From the NCBI GenBank assembly GCA_963772815.1, contig CAVYYV010000004.1, positions 124,001 to 188,000 on the forward strand: 64,000 bases of DNA. Direction: 5' to 3'. Below the pieces are notes generated by a model. That model did not search any database. It saw only the letters and a list, made by a program, of their open reading frames with translations, and was not told the origin of the DNA. Position 1 is the first letter of the stretch. The number at the start of each line of letters is the position of its first letter. Source of the DNA: DATFFO01 sp963772815 (GTDB lineage: Bacteria; Actinomycetota; Acidimicrobiia; Spongiisociales; ZC4RG35). Positions 41,476 through 50,363 of this stretch are shown here, one piece after another. The position numbers were made by a program, and so were the translations under genes.

Positions 41476-42789
41476 CTACCCCAGGACGCTGAAGGAGGAG
41501 GCGTCGTTGATCCGGCGGTTGCGGCTGAAGGTTCCCATGTCGAGCTCCAGACCCGTGTAGGGCATCTCTACCTGGACCGGGTCGGAGTCGTGGTCGTGGC
41601 CCGCCTCTACGGTCCCAATCAGCTGGGTCATGCAAAAGGAAGCGATGTGGCAGTTCTTGAACTGGTTGCCACTGGTGCCGACGGCGACGTAGAACCCGGG
41701 AAGATCGGTCTTGTCGTAGATGGGGATCCAGTCGTCGCTGACGTCGTAGAGATCGACCACGCCTTTCTTCTGGTCGGGAATGCCGAGGCTGGGGAGCCGG
41801 CGGGCCATACGCAGAACCTGGGCTCGCCACTGGGGGTCGCTGATGGTTCGGTCGAAGTCGTCGGGATCTGCCACCCACACCTGGGGGTCGCAGTCGGGGT
41901 CCTGGCTGCCCACCAGGATGTGGTTGCCCGTCTCGGGCCGGGAGTAGATACCCAGGTCGTCGTCGCCCACCAGGTACCCGTCACGCTCCCAGTCCATGCC
42001 GTCGGGGGCGGGTATGTGGTGCACCTCGTGACGCAGCGCCCGGGTCTTGATGTTCATCGTGTCGGCCACACCGGCCATCTGATTGATGACGAAGGAATGG
42101 GGCCCGGCCACGTTGACCACTATGGGAGCGTCGATAGACCGGCCGTCGGCCAGGTCGACGCCGGCCACCCGGCCACCCTCTTTGCGGATGGCCGTAACCT
42201 CGGCGTTGAACAAGAACTCGCCGCCTTTGATCTCCGCCGCCCGCTGCAGGTTGTGGCTGGCCAACTGGGGATCGGTGACGTATCCGGCGATGGGGGTGTA
42301 GACGACGCTGGTGATCTCGGTGTAGGGGTCCTCCCAGAAGGCGTCGTCTTCAGGTCGCTTGGGCGGGGCATAGCTGGATGTGTCGACGCCCGGGATGTGC
42401 TCCTGGAGCTGGTCCAGGTCCCAGATCTCATAGTCGATGCCGATCTCGTCGAACAGGGGAAGGACCTTGTCCGTGTACCGCTTGTCGTCGCCCACGAACA
42501 CGCCGCCACATTGAACGAAGTGGGCCATACCTCGCTCGTCCTCGGTCTGGAGATATCGGGGCCAGTCCTTCCAGTAGTGGAACCCCTCATAGGACATGGC
42601 CACCCCGGGCCACGTGGAGTAGTGGCAGCGGATGATGGCGCAGGAGTTGGCGGTGGATCCGTACCCGGCGGCGGGGTTCTTGTCGATGTTCAGCGTTCGG
42701 TATCCCGCCTTGGACAGCTCGAAGCCCAGGTTGGAGCCGATGATCCCGGCACCGATGATGATGACGTCGTAGGTCGGTCGGTCGCTCAT
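41476..42789 (-). CDS. FAD-dependent oxidoreductase (DAO family; sarcosine/amine oxidase-like)
   Basis: A 437-residue D-amino-acid-oxidase-type flavoenzyme. The N-terminal YDVIIIGAGIIGSNLGFELS binds FAD, TLNIDKNPAAGYGSTANSCA follows as the flavin-adjacent loop, and LPGFYVAVGTSGNQFKNCHI carries the second FAD-binding signature. Such enzymes oxidise secondary or tertiary amines like sarcosine, glycine derivatives or proline. It is divergent from soxB across 83 bp and belongs by context to a methylated-amine catabolic island. The ATG at 42789 is chosen by the dinucleotide motif. Confidence 0.85.
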   Translation of the reverse strand: MSDRPTYDVIIIGAGIIGSNLGFELSKAGYRTLNIDKNPAAGYGSTANSCAIIRCHYSTWPGVAMSYEGFHYWKDWPRYLQTEDERGMAHFVQCGGVFVGDDKRYTDKVLPLFDEIGIDYEIWDLDQLQEHIPGVDTSSYAPPKRPEDDAFWEDPYTEITSVVYTPIAGYVTDPQLASHNLQRAAEIKGGEFLFNAEVTAIRKEGGRVAGVDLADGRSIDAPIVVNVAGPHSFVINQMAGVADTMNIKTRALRHEVHHIPAPDGMDWERDGYLVGDDDLGIYSRPETGNHILVGSQDPDCDPQVWVADPDDFDRTISDPQWRAQVLRMARRLPSLGIPDQKKGVVDLYDVSDDWIPIYDKTDLPGFYVAVGTSGNQFKNCHIASFCMTQLIGTVEAGHDHDSDPVQVEMPYTGLELDMGTFSRNRRINDASSFSVLG

Positions 42790-42872
42790 GGCGGCAAGGG
42801 TATCGAATCTGGCCGGCCGGGGAAGTCGGGCGCATCGTCTAGGGTGCCCAGAGCATCGGCGAGGATCACCCC

Positions 42873-44129
42873 ATGGCACGTCCAACCCGCTATTCGGCAT
42901 GGAGCCTGTTCCGTCGCGGCCTGAGCCGTGATCCTTGGCCCCGGGTGTGGGACCACCACGAACTCGGCTCGTCCTATGACGTGGTCATCGTCGGCGGCGG
43001 CGTGCACGGACTCGCCACCGCCTATTACCTGGCCCGCAACCACGGCATCACCAACGTGGCGGTGATCGAGAAGAGCTACATCGGCAGTGGTGGCTCGGGG
43101 CGAAACACGGCCATCGTCCGCTCCAACTACCTCACGCCGGAGGGATCGCGCTTCTATCAGCGCTCGGTGGAGCTGTACGAGGGGCTGGCCGCCGACCTCA
43201 ACTTCAACGTGATGTTCGAACAGCGAGGCCACATGACCCTGGCCCACAACGACTCCTCCTTGCGCACCATGCGGTGGCGGGCCGAGGTCAACAAGCTCCA
43301 GGGAATCGACTCCTCGGTGATCGGGCCCGATGAGATCAAAGGGCTGGCCCCGTACCTCGACGTTTCCGATCATCCCCGCTACCCGATACTCGGGGCGCTG
43401 TGGCATCCGCCCGGGGGCATCGTCCGTCACGACGCGGTGGTGTGGGGTTATGCCCGGGGTGCGGCGGCCCGGGGCGTCCACATCCACCAGGGCGTCGAGG
43501 TGACCGGCATCGGAGTGGAGCAAGGCAGGGTGACGGGTGTCGAGACTACGGCCGGGCAGGTGGCCACGCCCACCGTTATCAACTGCACGGCGGGGTGGGC
43601 CTCGCTGGTAGCCGGGATGGCCGGCGTGTTTCTTCCAATCACCACTCGGCCCCTGCAGGCGGCGGTGACCGAACCGGTACGGCCGTTCCTGCATCCGGTG
43701 ATCGTGTCCGGAAGCCTCCATGTCTACGTCAGTCAGACGGTCCGGGGCGAGCTGGTGTTCGGGGCCAGCGTCGATCCCTTCGCCTCCTACTCCACCCGGG
43801 GCTCGCTCGAGTTCACGGTGGGCCTGGCCCGCCACGTCCTGGAGCTGATGCCCGCTCTGCACAGGATGCGCCTCCTTCGTCAGTGGGCAGGCCTGTGCGA
43901 CATGACCCCCGACTTCGGGCCCATCATCGGCCCTACCGAGGTGGACGGCTTCTACGTCGACGTGGGGTGGGGGACCTACGGGTTCAAGGCAGGGCCGGTG
44001 GCCGGCGAGCAGGTGGCGGCCATGGTTGCCCAGGGCCGGCCCACCGACCTGATCGCCCCGTTCGGGCTCGACCGTTTCGACACCGGCAACCTCACGGCGG
44101 AGAAGGGCGCCGCCGCGGTGGGGCACTGA
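42873..44129 (+). CDS. soxB: Sarcosine oxidase subunit beta
   Basis: A 418-residue subunit of heterotetrameric sarcosine oxidase, which demethylates sarcosine to glycine, H2O2 and a C1 unit passed to tetrahydrofolate. YSAWSLFRRGLSRDPWPRVW is the family N-terminus, then YDVVIVGGGVHGLATAYYLA (FAD), GSGGSGRNTAIVRSNYLTPE and CDMTPDFGPIIGPTEVDGFY with VGWGTYGFKAGPVAG. The order soxB-soxD-soxA-soxG follows without gaps, a typical operon. It lacks any signal sequence and acts in the cytosol. Confidence 0.93.
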   Translation: MARPTRYSAWSLFRRGLSRDPWPRVWDHHELGSSYDVVIVGGGVHGLATAYYLARNHGITNVAVIEKSYIGSGGSGRNTAIVRSNYLTPEGSRFYQRSVELYEGLAADLNFNVMFEQRGHMTLAHNDSSLRTMRWRAEVNKLQGIDSSVIGPDEIKGLAPYLDVSDHPRYPILGALWHPPGGIVRHDAVVWGYARGAAARGVHIHQGVEVTGIGVEQGRVTGVETTAGQVATPTVINCTAGWASLVAGMAGVFLPITTRPLQAAVTEPVRPFLHPVIVSGSLHVYVSQTVRGELVFGASVDPFASYSTRGSLEFTVGLARHVLELMPALHRMRLLRQWAGLCDMTPDFGPIIGPTEVDGFYVDVGWGTYGFKAGPVAGEQVAAMVAQGRPTDLIAPFGLDRFDTGNLTAEKGAAAVGH

Positions 44130-44130
44130 C

Positions 44131-44385
44131 ATGCTGGTGATCGTCTGCCCCCACTGCGGTCCTCGCAACAGTGACGAGTTCACCTACCAGGGCGAGCTGG
44201 TGAGAAGACCGCCGGTCGAGACCGATCCCGGCACCTGGCGGCGCTATCTCTACATGAAGCGCAACGAAGCTGGTTGGCAGGTCGAGCGCTGGTTCCACGT
44301 GTCTGGGTGCCGCAGATTCCTCGAGTTGGAACGCAACACCATCACCAACCAGATACGCCGGGTGAGCGAGGTGGGGGCCAGATGA
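44131..44385 (+). CDS. soxD: Sarcosine oxidase subunit delta
   Basis: An 84-residue zinc-binding small subunit. VIVCPHCGPRNSDEFTYQGE carries the first ligands and GCRRFLELERNTITNQIRRV the conserved C-terminus; the family's WxHxxGCR box appears as WFHVSGCRR. It starts one base after the soxB stop and its own stop overlaps the soxA start (ATGA), so the three genes are translationally coupled. Confidence 0.93.
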   Translation: MLVIVCPHCGPRNSDEFTYQGELVRRPPVETDPGTWRRYLYMKRNEAGWQVERWFHVSGCRRFLELERNTITNQIRRVSEVGAR

Positions 44386-47222
44386 GCCGGCAACGTCTCG
44401 GCGTTCAACCCGGAGAGGTGATCGACCGGTCCCGGCCGCTGGGATTCACCTGGAACGGGACTGGATACGAGGGACTGGGCGGGGACACCATCGCTTCGGC
44501 CCTGGCCGCCAACGGGGTGCGGGTGCTGGGCCGGAGCTTCAAGTACCATCGACGGCGGGGAATCCTCACTGCCTCTTATCACGATCCGAACACCAACGTG
44601 CAGGTGGGAGAAGACCCCAATGTCCGGGCTGGGCACCGACTCCTTTCCGCCGGCATGGAGATCTATTCCGAGAATGCCTGGCCCTCGCTCTCCTTCGACG
44701 TCAAGGCCGTCAATCAGTTGATCGGTCGCTTCCTCCCCTCCGGTTTCTACTACAAGACCTTCATGGCCCCTCGCCCACTGTGGCCCGCCTACCAGCGGGT
44801 GCTGCGGCGTTTCGCCGCCGGTGGCAGTGTGGGGGCCGACACCGGCGCCGGCCGCTACGACCACCGCTTCGCCCATCCCGACGTGCTGGTTGCGGGAGCC
44901 GGTCCGGCAGGCATGTCGGCGGCGGTGGCGGCTGCCGATGCCGGTGCGTCGGTGTTGCTGGTCGAAGAAGAGCACGATCTGGGTGGGCACCTGCGTTTCG
45001 GGTCCGACGAGCAGCTGTCGGCGTTGGCCGAACTGAGCGAGGCGGTCGAGGCGAGGCCGTCCATCGAGGTTCTGACCGACTCGGTGGTGGCGGGTCGCTA
45101 CGACCACAACTGGGTATCAGTGGCACAGCGTCACCCGGACGGCGTCGACGAGAGGCTGATCCTGGCCCGGGCCAAGACGCTCGTCGTGGCGGCCGGCACC
45201 ATCGAGCGACCCTACGTGTTCGAAGGTAACGACCTGCCGGGCGTGATGCTGTCCGCCGCCGTTCGTCGGCTCATCAACCTGTACGCGGTCAAGCCTGGGG
45301 AGAGGGCGGTGGTGTTCACCGCCAACGCTTCCGGCGACCGCGCAGTGGAGGATCTGGAGCGCGCCGGGGTGGAGATCGCGGCGGTTCTCGACGCTCGCCG
45401 CGGTGACAATGTCGTGTCGGCCTCCGGTCGTAGGCAGGTCGAGCAGGTGACCGATGGCCGGGGCGGGGAGCATTCGGCAGACCTGCTGGTCACGGCCACC
45501 GGATGGACCACTCCCACCTCGCTACTCAACATGGCCGGCGATCGGCCTCGCTACGACCCATCGGCTGCACGCTTCCTCCCCGGGTCCCTTCCCGAGGACG
45601 TCATGGCGACCGGAGGGATGGTGGGAGACGGATCCACCGAGGAGCTGGCCGTCCACGGCGCGAGGGTGGGTGCCGAGGCGGCCCGGCGGGCGTTGGTGTT
45701 GAAGGGCCGCTGGGCGGCGGCCGCCCCCGCCGGGGCGACTCTGGCCCGGCTGAGCGAGGAGCCGGTGGAGATACCGGAGCTGAGAGTGGGAACGGATCCC
45801 CAGCTGTTTCGATCCAGCACCCACGGATTCGTGGATTTCTCTGAAGACGTCACCTCCCGGGACCTCTTCGCCGCCGTCGCCGAGGGATACGATTCCATGG
45901 AGCTGGCCAAGCGCTACACCACCGTCAACATGGGGCCGGTGCAGGGCAAGCTGGAGGCGGTCAACGCCCTGGCGGTGCTCAGCGAAGCCACCGGGGCCAG
46001 CTTGAGCGGCGGAGCCACAACCACCTGGCGCCCTCCCTATACCCCGATTCGGCTGGGCACTCTGGCTGGAGCGCACGAGGAGCCGGTTCGCTACTCGGCC
46101 ATGCAACCATGGCACGAGTCCCACGGAGCCCGACCCCTTGTCGCCGGCCAGTGGATCCGCCCCGACTATTACGGCGACCCCGAAGCAGAGGTCCGGGCGG
46201 TGCGGGAACGGGTCGGGATCATCGACGTCAGCCCCCTGGGGAAGATCGACCTTCGCGGCGCCGACGTGTCCCGGCTGCTGGAGCTGGTGTACGTAAACAA
46301 GTGGTCCAAGCTGGGAGTCGGCAAGGTCCGCTACGGGGTCATGTGTGCCGAGGACGGGGTGATCCTCGACGACGGAGTCACCGGACGGCTCGGCCCCGAC
46401 CATTACATGATGACCACCACCTCGGGCGGGGCGGGCCGGGTTTGGAACTGGCTCGAGGAGTGGCTCCAGACCGGCCACCCCGACTGGGACGTGAAGATGA
46501 CCGCAGTGACCGATGGCTATGCCTCGATGAACGTGGCCGGGCCTCGGTCCCGGGAGCTGGTGGGGAGATTGACCGAGATCGACCTCGATTCCGATGGGTT
46601 CGGGTACATGGAGGTGCGGACGGGGGCCGTGGCGGGGGTGGACGAGTGCTTCGTGTGGCGGATCGGGTTCACCGGCGAGCTGTCCTATGAGATCCACGTC
46701 CCGGCCAACTACGGGCTCTGGGTGTGGGAGCAGCTGATGGAAAAGGGCGCAGACCTGGGGGTGGCACCATTCGGGGTGGAGGCGCAGCGGATCATGCGGC
46801 TCGAGAAGGGACATTTCATCGTCGGTCAGGACACCGACGGTCTCACCCAGGGCTTCGGGGTGGGCATCGACCGGATGATCGCCCTCGACAAGGCCGACTT
46901 CGCGGGAAAGCCCGAGCTGGCCTGGCAGGCGGAGCGAGACGACTACCGACGCTTGGTGGCCATCCAGCCCGATGACCCCGCTTTGGTGCCGCCTGAGGCG
47001 AGCCAGATCATCGAGGCCTCGGGAAGGATCCGGGGGCGGGTCACCTCCAGTCGCCACTCGCCCACCCTGGAGCGGTCGATCTGCCTGGGCCAGGTGGACC
47101 AGCAACTGGCCGAGCCGGGAAGCCATCTGGTCATCCGTCTCCCCGACGGGCGGGACGCCGGGGCCCGGGTGCTGGCCGAGAACGCCCACTACGACCCGGA
47201 AGGGAGCCGGCTCCGTGCCTGA
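44382..47222 (+). CDS. soxA: Sarcosine oxidase subunit alpha
   Basis: A 946-residue subunit. The N-terminus (GDTIASALAANGVRVLGRSF then KYHRRRGI) is the ferredoxin-like Fer2_4 domain without an obvious cluster. Residues 165-460 form the NAD-binding flavoprotein part (HPDVLVAGAGPAGMSAAVAA). The C-terminal third is the aminomethyltransferase/GcvT-like folate domain: VRERVGIIDVSPLGKIDLRG, FTGELSYEIHVPANYGLWVW and GVEAQRIMRLEKGHFIVGQD. The GcvT part receives the methyl-derived C1 unit on tetrahydrofolate. The ATG at 44382 overlaps the soxD stop by four bases. Confidence 0.93.
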   Translation: MSRQRLGVQPGEVIDRSRPLGFTWNGTGYEGLGGDTIASALAANGVRVLGRSFKYHRRRGILTASYHDPNTNVQVGEDPNVRAGHRLLSAGMEIYSENAWPSLSFDVKAVNQLIGRFLPSGFYYKTFMAPRPLWPAYQRVLRRFAAGGSVGADTGAGRYDHRFAHPDVLVAGAGPAGMSAAVAAADAGASVLLVEEEHDLGGHLRFGSDEQLSALAELSEAVEARPSIEVLTDSVVAGRYDHNWVSVAQRHPDGVDERLILARAKTLVVAAGTIERPYVFEGNDLPGVMLSAAVRRLINLYAVKPGERAVVFTANASGDRAVEDLERAGVEIAAVLDARRGDNVVSASGRRQVEQVTDGRGGEHSADLLVTATGWTTPTSLLNMAGDRPRYDPSAARFLPGSLPEDVMATGGMVGDGSTEELAVHGARVGAEAARRALVLKGRWAAAAPAGATLARLSEEPVEIPELRVGTDPQLFRSSTHGFVDFSEDVTSRDLFAAVAEGYDSMELAKRYTTVNMGPVQGKLEAVNALAVLSEATGASLSGGATTTWRPPYTPIRLGTLAGAHEEPVRYSAMQPWHESHGARPLVAGQWIRPDYYGDPEAEVRAVRERVGIIDVSPLGKIDLRGADVSRLLELVYVNKWSKLGVGKVRYGVMCAEDGVILDDGVTGRLGPDHYMMTTTSGGAGRVWNWLEEWLQTGHPDWDVKMTAVTDGYASMNVAGPRSRELVGRLTEIDLDSDGFGYMEVRTGAVAGVDECFVWRIGFTGELSYEIHVPANYGLWVWEQLMEKGADLGVAPFGVEAQRIMRLEKGHFIVGQDTDGLTQGFGVGIDRMIALDKADFAGKPELAWQAERDDYRRLVAIQPDDPALVPPEASQIIEASGRIRGRVTSSRHSPTLERSICLGQVDQQLAEPGSHLVIRLPDGRDAGARVLAENAHYDPEGSRLRA

Positions 47223-47703
47223 TTGGTCTCCGGTCGCCCGCCCGGTCGTCGGCGAAGAGGTCCGCCTGGCTGAGTTGACCGTGTCTGACCTGAGCCTGGA
47301 GCCAAAGTGGCGAGTGTTTGGTGGATACGAGGACGTGAAGCCGGGGACGGCGCACGGCGACGGCGAGACTCTCGTTTGGTCGGTGAGCCCGGGGGAGTGG
47401 ACGGTTGTCGGTCCCCGTCCCGACCAGGACCCTGTGGTGGACCTGACCCACGTGCGGGCCATGTTCCGGCTCACCGGAGCGGAAGCAGCAGCGGCGGCCC
47501 TGTCCCACATCTGCGCCCTCGACCTTGGGGACCACATGTTCCCCAACCACGCCGCCGCCCGAACCCTGGTAGCCGACATCGCCACCGAACTCATCCGCGA
47601 CGACCTGGGAGGCACGCCCTCGTATCTGATCCTCCCGTCACGCTCGTTCGGCCAATTCGCGTTTTTATCAGTCAAACGGGCCGCGGAGGGGCCCGTTTCG
47701 TAG
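47215..47703 (+). CDS. soxG: Sarcosine oxidase subunit gamma, altered C-terminus
   Basis: A 162-residue folate-binding-fold subunit. VRLAELTVSDLSLEPKWRVF, LVWSVSPGEWTVVGP and DLTHVRAMFRLTGAEAAAAL match SoxG. It starts at a GTG (47215) overlapping the soxA stop region. The last conserved stretch is SYLILPSRSFGQF; family members then continue for about 20 residues of a helix, whereas here the final residues (AFLSVKRAAEGPVS) are encoded by the left end of the inverted-repeat element at 47655-47837. The protein may still fold, since only its tail is affected. Confidence 0.85.
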   Translation: MPDWSPVARPVVGEEVRLAELTVSDLSLEPKWRVFGGYEDVKPGTAHGDGETLVWSVSPGEWTVVGPRPDQDPVVDLTHVRAMFRLTGAEAAAAALSHICALDLGDHMFPNHAAARTLVADIATELIRDDLGGTPSYLILPSRSFGQFAFLSVKRAAEGPVS

Positions 47704-47837
47704 GGGAGAACGCGGCGCCCGGAACCCCCAAATGCCCTCCTTCCGGCCGAAAGCGTTGATTTTCGCGTCTCGAGCCTGATCTTCTCCCCATCAGATCGGC
47801 CCCCTGGGGGGCGCGATCTGCTGATAAAAACGCGAAT
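47655..47837. repeat. 183-bp element with perfect 17-bp terminal inverted repeats
   Basis: ATTCGCGTTTTTATCAG (47655-47671) and its exact complement (47821-47837) bracket a 149-bp interior with two further hairpins: AAACGGGCC/GGCCCGTTT (47674-47698) and CAGATC/GATCTG around CCCCC-T-GGGGG (47792-47820). It joins the 3' ends of the convergent soxG and dimethylglycine-dehydrogenase-like genes: the left end lies within soxG and the right end coincides with the stop codon of the other gene. It may be a MITE-like insertion or a complex bidirectional terminator. No target duplication is obvious. Confidence 0.7.
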
Positions 47838-50249
47838 CAGACCCGCATTTTCTCCCCGGTGGGGTCGTAGGGGGAGGGGGGGATGACGCGGGCGGGGCGT
47901 TCGATGCCGACCACGTGGGTGGTGAGCTCGGTGCCTTCGGTGGAGTGGTCGCGGGCGATCATGGCCATGGCCAGGCTCCTTCCAACCACGTGCCCGTACT
48001 CGCCGGAAGTCACGTAGCCAACCCGGCGTCCCTCGTGCCACACCGGCTCGAACTCGGAGGCGTCGGCATCTGCGGCGTCGATCTCCAGAGTGACGAGGTG
48101 CATCGGCACCGAATCCTCCTCTTGTTCCTTGCGGGCTGCCTCCGCGCCAACGAAGTCCTTCGACCAGTCGATCCAGCGGTCCATCCCGGTCATGGCCGGT
48201 GTGAACTCCTGACGGAACTCTTTCGACCAGATCCCGAAGCTCTTCTCCATCCGCAGCGAGCCCATGGCATTGAAGCCGTACTCGACGCCGCCAAGTTCCC
48301 GGGCCGCCGCGACGAGGGCCTGGCGCAGGGCGATGTGCTCGGCGGCGGAGCAGTGGATCTCATAGCCGAGCTCACCGGTCACGGAGATCCGCCCCACCTT
48401 CGCCCTGATGAGGCCCACGTCCATGGTGCGACAGGTCATGAAGCGCATGCCCTCGTTGGAGACATCGTCGTGGACCACCATCTCCATCAGCTCTCGCGAC
48501 CGGGGCCCCGACAGGCCGAACCCGACCACCCCGTCGGAGATATCCCGCACTTCCACGCCGTCGGTGAGGTGATCCATGAACCAGCGCATGTGCCAGGCAC
48601 GCAGGTAGTAGGAGCCCATGATCCACCAGGCCCCATCTCCCCAGTCGAGGAGGGTCAGGTCGCCCTTCAGCCGCCCATCGTGACCCAGCGTCGGGGCGAG
48701 GCGGATTCGGCCGGGCCCTGGCAGCTTGGAGGCGACCATGTGGTCCAGCCACTCCTCCGCCTTGGCCCCAGTCACCTCGTAGCGGGCATAGCCGGAGATG
48801 TCGATGATTCCCACCGCATCCCGCACCGCCCGACACTCGGTGCCGACGATGTCGAAGGCGTTGGACCGCTTCAGGGTGGGGGTCTCCTCGAAGCCGGCCT
48901 CGGCGAAATAGAGCGGGATCTCCAGCCCGTACAGAACGCCCCAGTGGGCACCCTCCGACGACATGACGTCGTAGGAGGGTGAGGTCCGCAGCGGCCGGCC
49001 CGCCCAGAGCTGCTCATTGGGGTAGGTCATGACGAAGCGACGGGAGTAGAACTGGCCCGTCGTCTCCTTGATGTACCGGAGGTTCTCGGCGTAGGAGCCG
49101 AACCGGGCCACGTCCATCCCGAAGATGTCCTCCTGGGGCTCGCCCTGGATCATCCACTCCGCCAGCGCCTTGCCCACACCGCCGCCCTGGAGGAACCCGG
49201 CCATGACCGCGCACGCCGACCAGTAGTTGGGGACCCCGGGCACCGGGCCCACCAACGGGTTGCCGTCGGGGGAGAAGGTGAAGGCGCCGTTGACCCAGCG
49301 GGCAATGCCGGTTCGCTCCAGAACCGGGTAGCGGGTCATGGCCATGCCGAGCTCGTCGGAGATTCGGTCGATGTCGGGCTGCAACAGCTCGATGCCGTAA
49401 TCCCAGGGCGCACCCTCCATGTGCCAATGCCGATGGTCGATCTCATAGATGCCCACCAGGACGCCGCCCAGCTCCTGGCGCATGTAGGTGAAGCCCTCCA
49501 GGTCCATCACCATGGGCATTTCGTGGTCCATGGCCTCGATCTCGGGTATGGCCTCTGTGATCAGATAGTGGTGGGCGAGAGGCGAAACCGCCAGCTCCAC
49601 GCCCACCATACGCCCCACCTGCTTCGCCCACAGCCCGGCGGCGTTTATGACATGCTCGGCCACGATCGTGCCCTTCTCCGTGACCACGTCCCAGTAACCG
49701 TCGGGGCGGCGGTTCAACTCGAGAACCCGGTTGTGCTCGATCACGTCGGCGCCCCGTTGCCGGGCCGACTTGGCGTAGGCGTGGACCACGGCCGATGGGT
49801 CGATGTAGCCCTCCCGATCGGCCCACAGACCACCCAGGACGCCGTCGATGTTGATGATCGGGACACAGCGCGGCGATCTCCTCGGGGGTCATCAGGCGAC
49901 AGTCCTCGATGCCCATGGTCTGGTAGATGCGGTAGGTGGCCTGGAGCCACTCCCAGCGCTCGGGAGCGGAGGCGACCGAGATGCCACCCGTCATGTGGAG
50001 GCCGATGTCGAGGCCGGACTCCTCGGAGATCTCCGACAGCAGGTCGATCGTATACGCCTGTAGAGCGGAGATGTTGGGGTCGGCATTGAGAGCGTGAACA
50101 CCTCCCGCCGCGTGCCAGCTCGACCCGGCTGTCAGGACGCTGCGCTCAATGATGGCCACGTCGGGCCAGCCCAGCTTGGTGAGGTGATAGGCGACGCTGG
50201 CCCCGACGACTCCGCCCCCGATCACGACCACCCGGTACTGCGCCTTCAC
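47837..50249 (-). CDS. Dimethylglycine dehydrogenase / FAD-GcvT fusion protein, single frameshift
   Basis: A roughly 803-residue enzyme of the dimethylglycine/sarcosine dehydrogenase type. The N-terminus, from the GTG at 50249 (GAGGAGACGAGG upstream), reads VVVIGGGVVGASVAYHL and GSSWHAAGG, whose His is the usual covalent FAD site, to LMTPEEIAALCP. An extra base in the run at 49860-49862 then shifts the frame; IINIDGVLGGLWADREGYID follows in the main frame, which can start only at 49789 without correction. The C-terminal half is the GcvT-like folate domain (RISVTGELGYEIHCSAAEHI, FNAMGSLRMEKSFGIWSKEF). It should convert dimethylglycine or a related N-methyl amine to its demethylated form and methylene-tetrahydrofolate. 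Confidence 0.8.
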
Positions 50250-50363
50250 CCTCGTCTCCTCACTTCTGCGGCCCCCGAACCTAGTGGTTGGGTGCGGGTC
50301 GGGTCGAGCCCGGAAACGCCCTGCGATCCCACCTTGCTCGCCGATCAGCCCTATATTGCGGCG

